Assembly (NCBI GenBank): GCA_025454405.1
Contig: JALOON010000018.1
Coordinates: 62,001-126,000, forward strand
Source: Oscillatoriaceae cyanobacterium Prado104
Lineage (GTDB): Bacteria > Cyanobacteriota > Cyanobacteriia > Cyanobacteriales > Microcoleaceae
Direction of reading: 5' to 3'
DNA: 64,000 bases
The position numbers and the translations under genes were made by a program. Shown piece after piece: positions 8,151-18,973 of this stretch (position 1 is the first letter of the stretch; every line of letters begins with the position of its first letter). The notes under the pieces are model-generated. The model saw only the letters and a program-made list of their open reading frames with translations, was not told where the DNA came from and ran no database searches.

Positions 8151-8477
8151 ACAATAAGTTTTCCTCATCCCCTCCGCTTCACTTCGCCCGAAAGTCCGAC
8201 GGGGAATTAATTCCCCGTCTCATAGAAAAAGTCGGTTAAAAACTGAGATCTTGCACCATTTCCAATAAGTTTGTAGGGGCGGGTTCGCCAACAGCTTTAA
8301 ACGCAGTAGACAAGTTAAATAAACCCGCCCCAACCCCACGAAAAACCCCCAATTGACATTGGTGCAAGATGTGAGTTAAAAACCGACTGCCAAATCTCAA
8401 TAAAATTAGGGCAATCTGAGTCCTCTTCGAGAGGACTTGCGCTATGAGACAGGGGGTTTTCAACCCCTGTCGGACTC
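8151..8477. repeat. Multi-hairpin dispersed repeat, copy 2 (interrupted)
   Basis: This is a second copy of the four-palindrome unit, in direct orientation. It matches copy 1 base for base over long stretches. The second palindrome (GTCGGTTAAAAA/CCGAC) is split by a 133-bp insertion, described separately. Confidence 0.75.
8243..8375. mobile_element. MITE-like insertion with target-site duplication
   Basis: Comparing the two hairpin repeats shows 133 extra bases in the second. The insert is bounded by imperfect 16-bp inverted ends (CTGAGATCTTGCACCA at the left, the complement of CTCACATCTTGCACCA at the right; two mismatches). It is flanked by the duplicated target TTAAAAA at 8236-8242 and 8376-8382. 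An internal inverted repeat GGGGCGGGTT (8276-8285) / AACCCGCCCC (8322-8331) gives a second stem. It has no coding capacity. These are the features of a miniature inverted-repeat transposable element; the mobilising transposase is not in the window. Confidence 0.8.
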
Positions 8478-8689
8478 TCGAACTCTCGCACTCACCATCG
8501 CACCCGCAACCATTGTTACAATTATTCACAAAATCGGGATAAATTGCGCAAGAAAATTGTATTTTTCGCCGATTTTCCGCAAGAATTTACAACAGAGCAC
8601 AGTTCGTACTCCTCTAAACTTAGTGGTATCACATCAACCAGGGGTACTAGGCGTATCCTAGATTCACCTTAAATTTAAGCAGGTGTGTC

Positions 8690-10966
8690 ATGTTAAACTC
8701 AATGACTCAATTTTCCTCAAAAGCGATCGCATTTATCGATGCTACCGTCCCCGACTGTCAAACCTTAATCGACGGCATTCGTCCGGAAATCCAGGTAATT
8801 AAATTAGAAAGCAACCGCAACAGCCTCGAACAAATTTTCGCAGCTTTGCAAAAAGGTAAATATTCAGTAATTCACATTATTTCTCACGGTCAACCCGGTT
8901 GTTTGCAACTGGGTAATCTAGAATTGAGTTGGGATAAGTTGGGCGATCGCGCAAGCAATTTATCCCCGGCAATTCAGGAATGGGGACGAGCGCTAACACC
9001 CCAGGCAGAAATACTCATTTACGGCTGCAATGTTGGTAAAGGAAATATCGGTAAAGCATTTATCGAAAAACTGAGTCAACTCACAGGAACAAGTATTGCT
9101 GCTGCTGAAAATTTAACAGGTTGTCAAGCATTGGGCGGCGACTGGGAATTGACAGCAACAGTAGGGAAAATTCAAGCTGCCATTGCATTTCGATCGGAAA
9201 TTATTGCAGCTTACAGACATGTTCTCTCCAGCTTTAGTGTTGCTAATAACTTTAATGCGGGCTTGGCTGCGACAGCAACTCCTGTCAAGATTGATACGGA
9301 TGATTTGAACGGCGACGGTTTCCTCGACTTAGCTGTAGCAAATTTGGGTTCGAGAGATATTTCCATCTTGTTGGGGACAGGTAATGGTAGTTTTGATACT
9401 GCTACCAACTTATTTAACCCCGGCAATGAGAATCCTTTTTCCATTGCAATACGCGACTTGAATGGAGACAATAACCTCGATTTAGCTGTAGCGAATCCTG
9501 TCAGTGAGGGTAATGGCGGTTTTGTTTCCATCAGATTGGGAACAGGTAATGGCAATTTTAGCAATCCTACCAACTTCGGTGAAGGGATAGATCCTAAGTC
9601 GATCGCAGTCGGTGATTTTAATGAAGATGGCAAGTTAGATTTAGCCACAGCAAGCGCGAATAGCAACAACCTTTCCATGCTTTTGGGAGACGGTAGCGGT
9701 AACTTTAGCACTCCCATTAACATTATTAATTCAGGGGCATCTCTTGATGTTACCACAGCCGACTTAAATGGCGATAACAAACTAGATTTAGTCTCGTCAA
9801 ACGGTGAATCTATTAACAATATCTCAGTTTTATTAGGAGATGGTATCGGGAACTTTAGCGCCCCCGTTAACTTTAGCGCGGGAACAGGGAATCACTTTAT
9901 CACCACAGCCGATTTGAATAGCGACGGCAAACTCGATCTCGTCGCCGCATCGAACAGTATCTCTAACGAGAGTATCTCTGTTTTGTTGGCGGATGGTACG
10001 GGTAATTTTGGTATTGCTACCAATTTTAATGTTGGATTATCTCCCGAAGCTGTAGTAAAGGGCGACTTTAACGGCGATGGCAAAATCGATTTAGCCGCCT
10101 CTAACGGTGGTTCTAATAACGTCTCAATTTTGTTGGGAGATGGTACGGGCAGTTTTGGTATTGCCACCAATTTTAGTGTAGGAACTTATCCTCGGTTTAT
10201 CGCTGCGGGAGATTTTAATGTTGATGGCAAATTGGATTTAGCGACACCTAATTTTACCACTCAAGATGTCTCGGTTCTACTAAATCTGGTGGCCAATTTT
10301 GGGGCTGCTAACTATAGCGCGATCGAAGAAAATACTGATACAGTAGTTAATTTACCTGTAACTTTGAATGCTACTCCTGCTGTCGATGTCACAACTGCGA
10401 TCGCAATTAATTTCAATAGCACAGCAACTCAAAATTCAGATTACATCTTTTCACCTACAACTGTTACTTTCCCATCAGGAACTACTACTCTCACCCAAAA
10501 CTTTCAAGTCACTATCAAAGCTGACAATATTCCAGAAAACAGCGAAACTGTTGTTCTCAATTTAGACAGTATTACAGGAGTTTCTGCGGGTACAATCCCT
10601 CAAACCACACTAACTATTAGCGATACTGGGGCGACGCCAACGCCGACGCCAGTCACGCCGACACCAACGCCAGTCGCGCCAACACCAACGCCAGTTACGC
10701 CGACACCAACGCCAGTTACGCCGACACCAACGCCAGTCGCGCCAACACCGACACCAGTCGCGCCAACACCAACGCCGACGCCAATTGCGCCGACGCCAAC
10801 ACCAACGCCAATTGCGCCGACACCAGTCGCGCCAACGCCTGATGGTAGCATAGACATACCAATTCTGTTGTGTGGCGTAGAAGCTGGATTGGATCGACTT
10901 CAAACAATTCTTGACAACCAATTACAAGCAGTTAACCTACCCATTGTTGGCTTAAGACTAAGTTAG
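8690..10966 (+). CDS. DUF4347/FG-GAP/Calx-beta protein, N-terminal part of a split gene
   Basis: 758 residues from ATG 8690. Residues ~10-175 form a DUF4347 domain (VIHIISHGQPGCLQLGN and ILIYGCNVGKG), a caspase-fold-like module common at the N-terminus of giant cyanobacterial secreted proteins. Residues ~185-530 are tandem FG-GAP/VCBS repeats with the calcium loop DLNGDGFLDLAVAN, a beta-propeller. Residues ~533-645 form a Calx-beta domain. Then comes a PTPTPV low-complexity linker (~645-720) and the start of another domain. TAG at 10964-10966 is premature: the +1 reading phase continues without a stop from there to 14439 with matching content. The product would be exported, probably by type I secretion, because the RTX signal lies in the separated half. 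Confidence 0.85.
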   Translation: MLNSMTQFSSKAIAFIDATVPDCQTLIDGIRPEIQVIKLESNRNSLEQIFAALQKGKYSVIHIISHGQPGCLQLGNLELSWDKLGDRASNLSPAIQEWGRALTPQAEILIYGCNVGKGNIGKAFIEKLSQLTGTSIAAAENLTGCQALGGDWELTATVGKIQAAIAFRSEIIAAYRHVLSSFSVANNFNAGLAATATPVKIDTDDLNGDGFLDLAVANLGSRDISILLGTGNGSFDTATNLFNPGNENPFSIAIRDLNGDNNLDLAVANPVSEGNGGFVSIRLGTGNGNFSNPTNFGEGIDPKSIAVGDFNEDGKLDLATASANSNNLSMLLGDGSGNFSTPINIINSGASLDVTTADLNGDNKLDLVSSNGESINNISVLLGDGIGNFSAPVNFSAGTGNHFITTADLNSDGKLDLVAASNSISNESISVLLADGTGNFGIATNFNVGLSPEAVVKGDFNGDGKIDLAASNGGSNNVSILLGDGTGSFGIATNFSVGTYPRFIAAGDFNVDGKLDLATPNFTTQDVSVLLNLVANFGAANYSAIEENTDTVVNLPVTLNATPAVDVTTAIAINFNSTATQNSDYIFSPTTVTFPSGTTTLTQNFQVTIKADNIPENSETVVLNLDSITGVSAGTIPQTTLTISDTGATPTPTPVTPTPTPVAPTPTPVTPTPTPVTPTPTPVAPTPTPVAPTPTPTPIAPTPTPTPIAPTPVAPTPDGSIDIPILLCGVEAGLDRLQTILDNQLQAVNLPIVGLRLS
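10627..10842 (+). repeat. In-gene tandem repeat coding Pro-Thr linker
   Basis: This is a near-exact tandem array of 6-18 bp units (ACGCCAACACCG-like) encoding PTPTPV and PTPTPI. It joins the Calx-beta domain to the next domain. Such arrays change copy number by slippage. The frameshift that splits the gene lies ~120 bp downstream of it. Confidence 0.8.
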
Positions 10967-13900
10967 TCGAGACGATTAAAAATCAAGGAAATCCAACTCT
11001 GAGTCAGTTAGAAAATAGCATCCGCACTGCACTTGGACCGAACTTCGATTTTGCGATAACTGGAAACTCTAATTCTGCTGAAAGTACCTTCCTAATTACA
11101 CTTGGCAAGCAATATCAATTTCCCGATCTCAATCTCTCTAAAAACTTAGGAGTCCCGGCATTAAGCTTAGAAGTAGATGGAAAAGCCCGATCGCAATTTA
11201 ACTACAACTTGTCCCTAGGAATTGGTGTTAGTAAAGATTTTGGCTGCTACATAGATACTGACCAAACCAAGTTAACCGCCAACATTGACTTAGGTCTAGA
11301 TGACCAATTCAAAGCTAAAGGTAACTTAGGTTTTTTGCAAGTTGACCTGGCAAACGATACCAATAACCCTACGAAAGTCGGTGCCAATCTCGAAGTCAAA
11401 CTCAATGACTTAGACAATCTGGGCGGCCGAGATGATGGCCCTCGCCTCACCTTGCCAGAACTCCAAGGCAACTATCAGTTTAAAGACTTATTCAATACCA
11501 GCTTAGGAAGCAATGCTAATCTCGGTTTGCAAGCCAAAACCAGCATCAACGGCAATCCTGCATTCCCCTCCTATAACTTCGACTTAGCAGTTAATTGGCC
11601 GCTGCTAAATTACGCTAACGGTCAATTAACCGGGCCGCAAAAACCCGCAGTTGCATTTAACAATATGCAACTAGATTTGGGAACATTTATCAATAATTTT
11701 GCCAAACCAATTCTCGGTAAAATTTCCGAGGTCATTCAACCATTTCGACCAGTTATTGACTTTCTGAATACCGACACCCAGTTACTGTCTAAAATAGGTC
11801 TAGCTGGGGAATTCGATCGCAATGGGGATGGCAAAGTTAGCGTACTAGAATTGGGAGCAAAACTGTCGGGGCGCACGATCGATACTCGTTTTTTAGATGC
11901 AGTTGGCAAGGTCGATCGAGTTGTTAGTTTAGTAGACCAATTAGCAACTTCTGATAAAATTGACTTGGGTTCCTACACGCTGGGGAATATAGATTTTTCC
12001 GAACCCAATGCTAATCTTCAGAATGCTTCCCCGGTTCCCAAAACTGCTGTCCAGCAAAACGCCAACCAACTAATTAACTCCAAAACAAGCGGCAAAACTA
12101 AGGAATTCTTAACTGTTTTACAAGATATTGAAGGATTCGATCTGCCACTCTTGACCAACCCGGAAACCGCGATCGATCTGCTGCTGGGTAAGCCGGATGT
12201 TCCTCTCTTCACATATAAGATACCCCGACTAGAATTTGACTTTAATATTCAGCAAGAGTTTCCGATTTGGGGGCCGGTTAAGGGTTTACTGGGAGGCAAT
12301 TTTAGTGCTGCCGCTAGTCTAGGATTTGGGTACGATACCTACGGATTAAATGAGTGGAAAAACTCTAATTTTGCTGTTAATTCGGCTGGCAAAGTTTTAG
12401 ATGGATTTTATGTAAGCGATCGCCAAAATGCTGATGGAACAGGGCCGGATGTTGACGAACTCAGTCTTGATGCTAGTATTGCCGCAGGTGTTGGAGTAGA
12501 TTTGATACTTGCTTCTGGTTATTTAAAAGGTGGAATAGAAGGAAAAGTAGGCATTGATTTAATTGATGGTGAAGAATTCCAGCCCAAACAAGGCGGTGAC
12601 GGCAAAATCCGAGGATCGGAAATCGCTTCCCGCATCAGCAACCCCTCGAAACTTTTTAACGTGTCAGGTCAAATCAATGCTTTCTTGGGTGCTCAATTTA
12701 AGGCTTTTGGGTTTACAGTCTACGAGAATAACTTTGCCACATTTGAATTAGCTAAGTTTGCTTCTTCTACTGCTTCCGCTTCTACTGATTTTCCTACTAT
12801 TCCTCCAGGAACTTTTCCACAACCCAGTCCGACGAGGGTTAGTCAACGTCCTGTGGAAAAAGTGGGGACTATTAGTCTCAGTTACCTCACAGGTGCAAAA
12901 GTCTTCTTTGATGCTAATTTTAACGGCATTCAAGATGAAAAGGAACCGTTCACAATTAGTAATGTTGATGGTAGCTTTAGTTTAGATATCTCTCTGACGG
13001 ATTTTGACAAAAATAACAGTGGCGAACTCGAACCGAATGAAGGTAGACTTGTAGGTACTGACGGCATCAATACCGCTACTTATTTGCCGCAGCAAACGCA
13101 GGTAACAGCAACACCAGACGCCACTGTTGTGACGCCTTTAACTACCTTGATGGCTGAGTTGGTAGAACAGGGTTTCGATGCCGATCGCGCCCAATTCCTG
13201 GTAAAATCATCGCTGGGATTGCCCTCGTCAATCGATCTGACTAGCTACAATCCACTACAGGCAATTACTCAAAACGATCGCAACGGTTTGGCGGTTTATG
13301 CAGCGCACGTTCAGGTACAAAATGCAATAGCCTTGACAACAAATTTAATTAGCGGTGCTTCAAATACTGCTAAAAATGAGATTGCCGATCGCACTATTTC
13401 CTCCTTAGCAAACCAAATTCAATCCGGTCCTGTCGATTTAACCAATACCGCACAATTACAAACCATCATTCAATCTGCTGCAACTCAATTGCAAGCACAA
13501 AAAGCGTCCGATGTTGCACCGGAAGTTGCTCAAATTATTGCCGAGGGAAATCAGCGGGTAGGGGCGATCGCATCCAGCAATCTCCCGCTTTCCGATGCAG
13601 CAACTCAAATTGCCAAAGTTCAACAAGTCGCCCAAGGAGAAGTAGCCAAAGATTTACAGCAAGTCGCAACCGAAAATAAGACTATTCAGGAGGCGATCGC
13701 CGAAAATACAGGCACATCCTTAGACGCACAAATTCGATCGGCAACTGTCAATAACCCAACAATTCGCAACAGTGTAAACAGTGACTCCACTCCTGCCGAA
13801 CCTTTCCCTGAAAGCGGCATAGAATTTGTCAACAATTCCCCAAATCAAAAAATCGGTACTGATGGCGACGATACTCTAGGTGGCGACAGCAGCGACGATG

Positions 13901-14439
13901 TTTTCAGCGGCAAAAAGGGCAACGATTTCCTCTTTGGTTTTAACGGCAACGATTGGATAAATGGGAATCAAGGCAATGACTTAATAAATGGCGGTTTTGA
14001 CAGCGATACGCTTTACGGCGGCAAAGGAATTGATACGATTACAGGTAGCCATGGTGCTGATACAATCTTTGGCAATCTAGGTGACGATATCCTAGACGGT
14101 AGCACTGGCAATGATAGTTTGCGCGGTGGCAAAGGCAACGATTTGTTAATTGGCGGTGATGGCGATGACTTCCTAATGGGTGAAAATGGAGATGATAGTT
14201 TGGTAGGAGGAAATGGGGGCGATCGATTCTTAATTGCAGCTAATTCTGGCAGCGATATCATTTTCGATTTTGCCGACGGCATCGATTTTATTGCACTTGG
14301 AAAAAATTTAACTTTCTCGCAACTTTCAATTACCGATAGCAGCAGTGCAACTTTAATCCGCTTGAGTGCAACAGGCGAAATTTTAGCCGTCCTCAACGGG
14401 ATAACCGCCAACCAAATTAGTATTGCCGATTTCAGTTAA
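10967..14439 (+). CDS. RTX calcium-binding protein, C-terminal part of the split DUF4347 gene
   Basis: The frame opens at 10966 (KLVETIKNQGNPTLSQLENSI) directly after the stop of the upstream half, so no real start is expected here; a TTG at 11209 is the first start-like codon. The content is a long beta-rich region, an EF-hand-like DRNGDGKVSVLE at 11815-11850, an SdrD-B-like segment (AKVFFDANFNGIQDEKE), and a second Ca-loop DKNNSGELEPNEG. It ends in at least nine RTX nonapeptides (GGxGxDxLx) at 13855-14230 and a C-terminal ~60-residue cap, the usual type I secretion signal. Joined to the upstream half with one base restored, the protein would be ~1,916 residues. Confidence 0.85.
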
Positions 14440-15182
14440 AAAGCAGGAGGCAGAAATCACGATCGAAGAAAACAACTCAAAAATCAGCTCGAAAAATCTC
14501 TCCCCTTTCTCTGCTTCCTCTGCGTTCTCTGTGGTTTAATAATTATGATGAAACAGATAGATAACCGATAATCGATCGAAAACGATAAAAATGACAAATT
14601 TCTCTCCCCTTTCTCTGCTATCTCTGCGTTCTCTGTGGTTGAATAATTTCAATGCAACCAGAAGTAATGCTAGGCAGATCTCAAAGTGTGGGGGATAATC
14701 CCGCGCCCGATCGCCCCGAAACAGCCCTGCTTGCTAAAGGTGCTTTCGGGGAATCCAGATTCCAGGAAAAACGAGATTTCTCAATGGTTTGAGTCGATCG
14801 CTGCCACCAAAGGCGCAAATCCTAATTATTAAGACTTGACAAAGTGACACCACTTCACCTAACATGGTGAATTGTCGCCAACAAGGATACTGAGTAGCTT
14901 GCCGCTCAAGTCCCGGCGCAATGAAAACAAGACCGAAAACTCGGAAAAAGCAGAGGCCGCACAGCCAAAGCGCTGTCACTCTCAACTCTTGTCAGACTTC
15001 CACAAGCTCCCCAAATTTAAAACTCAGATTTTAAACACCGAGATTTTAAACACCAAGGAAAGCTGTTGGTAGATAACAGTAAATTGCAGAAGCATTGCAA
15101 AATGTTCTCTGCACAAGAGCAAGCGGATTGACGCAAAGTTCGCAATCCGAAACCTCTTGCGCGTATAAAAGGAAAAAAAACC
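14440..15182. other. Long spacer upstream of the ribosomal cluster, with a direct repeat
   Basis: The spacer is 743 bp without a convincing gene. A ~48-bp sequence rich in TCTCT/TCTGCGTTCTCTGTGG occurs at 14497-14544 and again at 14601-14648 with few differences. The rest should hold the main promoter and leader of the rplC operon, but I could not pick a convincing -35/-10 pair. The sequence just before rplC (15160-15180) is AT-rich and carries the ribosome-binding site AAAGGA. Confidence 0.6.
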
Positions 15183-15818
15183 GTGTCTGTCGGAATTCTC
15201 GGCACAAAACTAGGCATGACTCAAGTGTTTGACGAAGTGGGGAGAGCCATCCCCGTTACCGTCATTCAAGCTGGTCCCTGCACAGTAACGCAAATTAAAA
15301 CCAAACAAACCGACGGCTATACAGCCATTCAAGTCGGCTACGGCGATGTCAAGCCAAAAGCGCTCAACAAGCCAGAATTGGGACATCTCGACAAATCGGG
15401 GGCGACACCAGTCCGCCACCTGCACGAATACCGTTTGGCAGATACCAGTTCCTTTGAATTGGGCCAACAAATCAAAGCAGATTTGTTCGCACCGGGACAA
15501 ATAGTAGATGTGATCGGTACCAGCATCGGTAAAGGCTTTGCGGGCTTTCAAAAGCGGCACAACTTCAAACGCGGTCCGATGGCTCACGGTTCCAAAAACC
15601 ACCGCCAGCCCGGATCGATCGGACCTGGAACCACCCCCGGCCGCGTCTATCCCGGCAAAAGAATGGCTGGAAGATTGGGCAACGTTCAAGTAACCGTCCG
15701 CAAACTGACAGTTATTCGAGTCGATGCAGAGCGGAACCTGCTGTTAATAAAAGGAGCAGTTCCCGGCAAAGCAGGTGCCTTAGTCAATGTTGTGCCCGAG
15801 AAAAAAGTTGGAAGGTAG
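15183..15818 (+). CDS. rplC: 50S ribosomal protein L3
   Basis: 211 residues, GTG start (the second residue Ser begins the conserved [15 protein letters not shown]) with AAAGGA upstream. L3 binds 23S rRNA near the peptidyl-transferase centre. The central loop [27 protein letters not shown] is conserved. It is the first gene of the cluster; as in other cyanobacteria, rpsJ is not in front of it. Confidence 0.97.
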   Translation: MSVGILGTKLGMTQVFDEVGRAIPVTVIQAGPCTVTQIKTKQTDGYTAIQVGYGDVKPKALNKPELGHLDKSGATPVRHLHEYRLADTSSFELGQQIKADLFAPGQIVDVIGTSIGKGFAGFQKRHNFKRGPMAHGSKNHRQPGSIGPGTTPGRVYPGKRMAGRLGNVQVTVRKLTVIRVDAERNLLLIKGAVPGKAGALVNVVPEKKVGR

Positions 15819-15878
15819 TCATTAGTCAACAGTCAACAGTCATCAGTCATTAGTCATCAGTCATTAGTTATTAGTTAG
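15817..15878. repeat. Heptanucleotide tandem array (AGTCATT/AGTCAAC)
   Basis: About nine consecutive 7-bp units (AGTCATT, AGTCAAC, AGTCATC, AGTTATT) run from the TAG stop of rplC, whose last two bases are part of the first unit. The array is of the STRR type. A GTGCGCAGTGCGCAC palindrome follows at 15962-15977 in the same spacer. Confidence 0.85.
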
Positions 15879-16094
15879 ATGCTCGGCATTTCTAACAAGT
15901 AATAACTAAGAACTACAGAACTCACGCAAAAAATAGCTGAACACGCGAATTATAGCGGTAGAGTGCGCAGTGCGCACCCTACATCAGCGAGGCGGTGCGT
16001 CCGGGATTGAATTAGCAACTGATAGCTGAAAGCTCCAAACTGAAAAAACAACTAAGAACTAACAACCAACAACGACAGACAAAGGACAAAAGAA

Positions 16095-16727
16095 ATGGTT
16101 AACTATGTAGTAAAAAATTGGCAAGGCGAAGCAGTTGGAGAAACAGCTTTAGAACTGCGCGTAGCCAAAGAAGAAAATGCCGCTCACATCGTTCACAGAG
16201 CACTGAGACGGCAAATGACCAACGCCCGTCAAGGAACAGCTTGTACCAAAACTCGATCGGAAGTCCGAGGCGGTGGCCGCAAACCCTGGCGGCAAAAAGG
16301 CACGGGTAGAGCCAGAGCCGGTTCGATCCGTTCTCCACTGTGGCGGGGCGGTGGCGTCATCTTCGGACCGAAACCCCGAGACTTTGAAATCAAAATGAAC
16401 AAAAAGGAACGCCGTCTCGCCTTGCGGACAGCCTTCCAAAGTCGCGTCGAAGATTCGATCGTAGTCGAAGAATTTGCAGAGCAATTTCCCAGACCGAAAA
16501 CAAAAGAATTGTTGAGCGCGATCGACCGTTGGGGCATCGGACCCGACACCAAAGTTCTGTTAGTTTTGCCAGAACCGCAACCCAACGTTTATTTGTCAGG
16601 CAGAAACGTAGAATTGATGAACGTCACCTTGGTAAATTCCTTGAACGTTTACGACATTCTCGAAGCTGACAAAATTGTCATCACATCTACAGCCCTAGCA
16701 AAAATTCAGGAGATTTACGGTGAGTAA
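16095..16727 (+). CDS. rplD: 50S ribosomal protein L4
   Basis: 210 residues, ATG start. L4 lines the nascent-chain exit tunnel. The tunnel loop [32 protein letters not shown] is present, and the C-terminal part carries the globular domain that contacts 23S domain I. Its stop overlaps the start of rplW by 8 bases, so the two are translationally coupled. Confidence 0.97.
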   Translation: MVNYVVKNWQGEAVGETALELRVAKEENAAHIVHRALRRQMTNARQGTACTKTRSEVRGGGRKPWRQKGTGRARAGSIRSPLWRGGGVIFGPKPRDFEIKMNKKERRLALRTAFQSRVEDSIVVEEFAEQFPRPKTKELLSAIDRWGIGPDTKVLLVLPEPQPNVYLSGRNVELMNVTLVNSLNVYDILEADKIVITSTALAKIQEIYGE

Positions 16728-17028
16728 GATCGACCCCCGCGACTATGCAGATTTGGTGCAGCGTCCCATTCTCACCGAGAAAGCAACCCGAATGATGGAA
16801 TTAAATCAATTCACATTCGACGTAGCACCCAAAGCGACCAAACCTCAAATCAAAGCCGCGATCGAAGAATTATTTCAGGTAAAAGTTGTCGGCGTCAACA
16901 CCCAAAACCCGCCGCGCAAAAAACGCCGAGTCGGCAAATTCGTCGGATTTAAACCAGTTTACAAACGCGCAGTAGTAACCTTGGCTGACGGAGACCCGAT
17001 TCGCAAAATCTTATTCCCAGAAGTTTAG
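16720..17028 (+). CDS. rplW: 50S ribosomal protein L23
   Basis: 102 residues. GTG start at 16720, inside the end of rplD, preceded by AGGAG at 16708-16712. L23 sits at the tunnel exit and is the docking point for trigger factor and [24 protein letters not shown] and the loop [15 protein letters not shown] are typical. Confidence 0.96.
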   Translation: MSKIDPRDYADLVQRPILTEKATRMMELNQFTFDVAPKATKPQIKAAIEELFQVKVVGVNTQNPPRKKRRVGKFVGFKPVYKRAVVTLADGDPIRKILFPEV

Positions 17029-17029
17029 A

Positions 17030-17192
17030 AGATTTTGGATTTTAGATTTTAGATTTTAAATTGCTGTTAACTGCCGGAAATACTCCACCCAGAAACCCAG
17101 CAAGTTAACTGATAATCCCAGATTTAAAATCCAAAACAGCCAAATCCAAAATCCCCAATCCAAAATCCAAAATCTAAAATCTAAAATCTGAT
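17030..17192. repeat. Opposed heptamer arrays forming a potential stem-loop between rplW and rplB
   Basis: GATTTTA/GATTTTG units at 17030-17060 are answered by TAAAATC/CAAAATC units at 17118-17190. The two arms are largely complementary and enclose ~60 bases. The second array runs to two bases before the rplB ATG, so the translation start of L2 lies at the edge of the repeat. Confidence 0.8.
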
Positions 17193-17193
17193 T

Positions 17194-18057
17194 ATGGGCA
17201 TCCGTTCTTACCGACCTTACACATCCAGCACCCGCGCCCACAGCGTCTCGGACTTTGCTGAAGTTACCCGTTCAGAGCCCGAAAAGTCTCTGACAAGCAA
17301 CAAGCACACCAAACAAGGCCGCAACAACCGAGGCGTCATCACCTGCCGCCACCGGGGAGGCGGTCACAAACGCCTGTACAGAGAAATCGACTTTCGCCGC
17401 GACAAACACGGCGTTGTCGCTACCGTCAAGTCGATCGAATACGACCCCAACCGCAACGCCCGCATCGCCCTCTTGTTCTACAAAGACGGCGAAAAACGCT
17501 ACATCCTCCACCCAGTCGGCTTAACCGTCGGTACAGAAATTATCTCAGGACCGGACGCGCCGATCGAAATCGGCAACGCCCTGCCCCTGAGCAATATCCC
17601 CCTCGGTACAAATATCCACAACGTCGAGCTAGTACCCGGTAAAGGCGGACAAATAGTCCGTTCCGCCGGTGCCACCGCTCAATTAATGGCAAAAGAAGGC
17701 AGCTACGTCACCCTGAAACTGCCCTCCGGCGAACAGCGCAAAATCCGCGCTAACTGCTACGCCACCATCGGTCAAGTCGGCAACACAGACGCCAGAAACA
17801 TCAGCATCGGCAAAGCAGGCCGCACCCGCTGGAAAGGCCGTCGGCCCACCGTCCGGGGTAGCGTGATGAACCCCGTAGATCACCCGCACGGTGGCGGCGA
17901 AGGCAGAGCCCCCATCGGACGACCGGGCCCTGTTACCCCTTGGGGCAAACCCGCCTTGGGTGCTAAAACCCGCAAGAAAAACAAGCGCAGCAACGATCTA
18001 ATCGTCCGCCGCCGCCGCAAATCTTCCAAGCGCGGCAAGGGTGGCAGACAAAGTTAA
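17194..18057 (+). CDS. rplB: 50S ribosomal protein L2
   Basis: 287 residues, the usual bacterial/plastid length. L2 is needed for subunit association and peptidyl transfer. [34 protein letters not shown] and the C-terminal [22 protein letters not shown] (with the key histidine of HPHGG) are all present. There is no clear Shine-Dalgarno sequence because a heptamer repeat occupies the upstream region. Confidence 0.97.
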   Translation: MGIRSYRPYTSSTRAHSVSDFAEVTRSEPEKSLTSNKHTKQGRNNRGVITCRHRGGGHKRLYREIDFRRDKHGVVATVKSIEYDPNRNARIALLFYKDGEKRYILHPVGLTVGTEIISGPDAPIEIGNALPLSNIPLGTNIHNVELVPGKGGQIVRSAGATAQLMAKEGSYVTLKLPSGEQRKIRANCYATIGQVGNTDARNISIGKAGRTRWKGRRPTVRGSVMNPVDHPHGGGEGRAPIGRPGPVTPWGKPALGAKTRKKNKRSNDLIVRRRRKSSKRGKGGRQS

Positions 18058-18150
18058 TCGAAGGAAGAAGGAAGAAGGAAGAAGGAAGAAGGAAGAGGGA
18101 AGAAGAAAAATTCCATCTCCCCCTCCCTCCCTCTCCCTCTCTCCCCCTCT
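18058..18150. repeat. GGAAGAA heptamer array with opposed pyrimidine tract
   Basis: About six GGAAGAA units at 18061-18105 are followed by a CCCTCCCTCTC-type pyrimidine tract at 18119-18150. The purine and pyrimidine arms could pair. The same two-part module recurs at 33453-33530 with pyrimidines at 33613-33640. Confidence 0.8.
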
Positions 18151-18183
18151 TTACTCTTTTACCAATTATCAATTAGCAAAACC

Positions 18184-18462
18184 ATGTCTCGATCGCTCAA
18201 AAAAGGTCCGTTTGTCGCAGACCACCTGATGACAAAAATCGAAAAGCTCAATGCCGCCAACCAAAAACAACTGATTAAAACTTGGTCGCGAGCTTCCACA
18301 ATCTTGCCGCAAATGGTAGGACATACCATCGCAGTTCACAACGGCAGACAGCACGTTCCCGTATACGTCACCGACCAAATGGTAGGTCACAAACTCGGAG
18401 AATTTGCCCCCACCCGCACCTTTAGAGGTCACGCAAAAAAAGACGGCAAAGCGAAAAGATAG
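18184..18462 (+). CDS. rpsS: 30S ribosomal protein S19
   Basis: 92 residues, ATG start. S19 is in the head of the 30S subunit and contacts S13 and the A-site t[38 protein letters not shown] and the basic tail [13 protein letters not shown] are typical. Confidence 0.97.
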   Translation: MSRSLKKGPFVADHLMTKIEKLNAANQKQLIKTWSRASTILPQMVGHTIAVHNGRQHVPVYVTDQMVGHKLGEFAPTRTFRGHAKKDGKAKR

Positions 18463-18481
18463 TCTAATTAGTTGACAGGTA

Positions 18482-18582
18482 AATCCAAGGAAGAAGGAAG
18501 AAGGAAGAAGGAGGAGGGAAAAACTAAAAATGCCCGATGCCCGATGCCCAATGCCCAATGCCCGATGCCCGATGCCCAAAAC
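18482..18582. repeat. Two heptamer arrays between rpsS and rplV
   Basis: GGAAGAA units (18488-18515) are followed by about seven TGCCCGA/TGCCCAA units (18529-18580) and then ACCAATT-type units. All have a 7-bp period but unrelated sequences. Confidence 0.8.
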
Positions 18583-18613
18583 CTAATTACCAATTACCAA
18601 TTACCCAAATCCA

Positions 18614-18973
18614 ATGGTTGTAGATACCACATCTGAAATTAAGGCGATCGCCCGTTACATCAGAACTTCCCCTTTTAAAGTGCGCCGAGTTCTCGATCAA
18701 ATTCGCGGCAAAAGCTATCAAGAAGCGCTGATTCTCCTAGAATTCATGCCTTACCGCGCCTGCGAACCCATTGTTAAAGTATTGCGATCGGCCGTAGCTA
18801 ACGCCGAACACAACGCAGGACTTGACAAAACGAAACTCGTAGTTTCTCAAGCTTACGCCGACCAAGGACCAGTCCTCAAACGCTTTAGACCCAGAGCTCA
18901 AGGTCGCGCCTACCAAATTCGCAAACCAACCTGCCACATCACCGTAGCAGTAGCTCCGATCGTCGAAGACTAA
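18614..18973 (+). CDS. rplV: 50S ribosomal protein L22
   Basis: 119 residues, ATG start. L22 spans the 50S subunit and its hairpin forms part of the exit tunnel. [27 protein letters not shown] at the N-terminus and [23 protein letters not shown] in the hairpin are diagnostic. Confidence 0.97.
   Translation: MVVDTTSEIKAIARYIRTSPFKVRRVLDQIRGKSYQEALILLEFMPYRACEPIVKVLRSAVANAEHNAGLDKTKLVVSQAYADQGPVLKRFRPRAQGRAYQIRKPTCHITVAVAPIVED

Noticed and set aside
8243-8375. Riboswitch upstream of the DUF4347 gene
   Set aside because: The structured segment is an insertion with target duplication, not a leader; no known aptamer core is visible.
10600-10921. Long open frames on the minus strand opposite the Pro-Thr linker (glycine/valine-rich)
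   Set aside because: They are by-products of the tandem repeat in the coding strand; composition is repetitive and there is no ribosome-binding site.
15817-15878. CRISPR-like appearance of short repeats between ribosomal genes
   Set aside because: The units are contiguous heptamers with no spacers and no cas genes; this is an STRR array.
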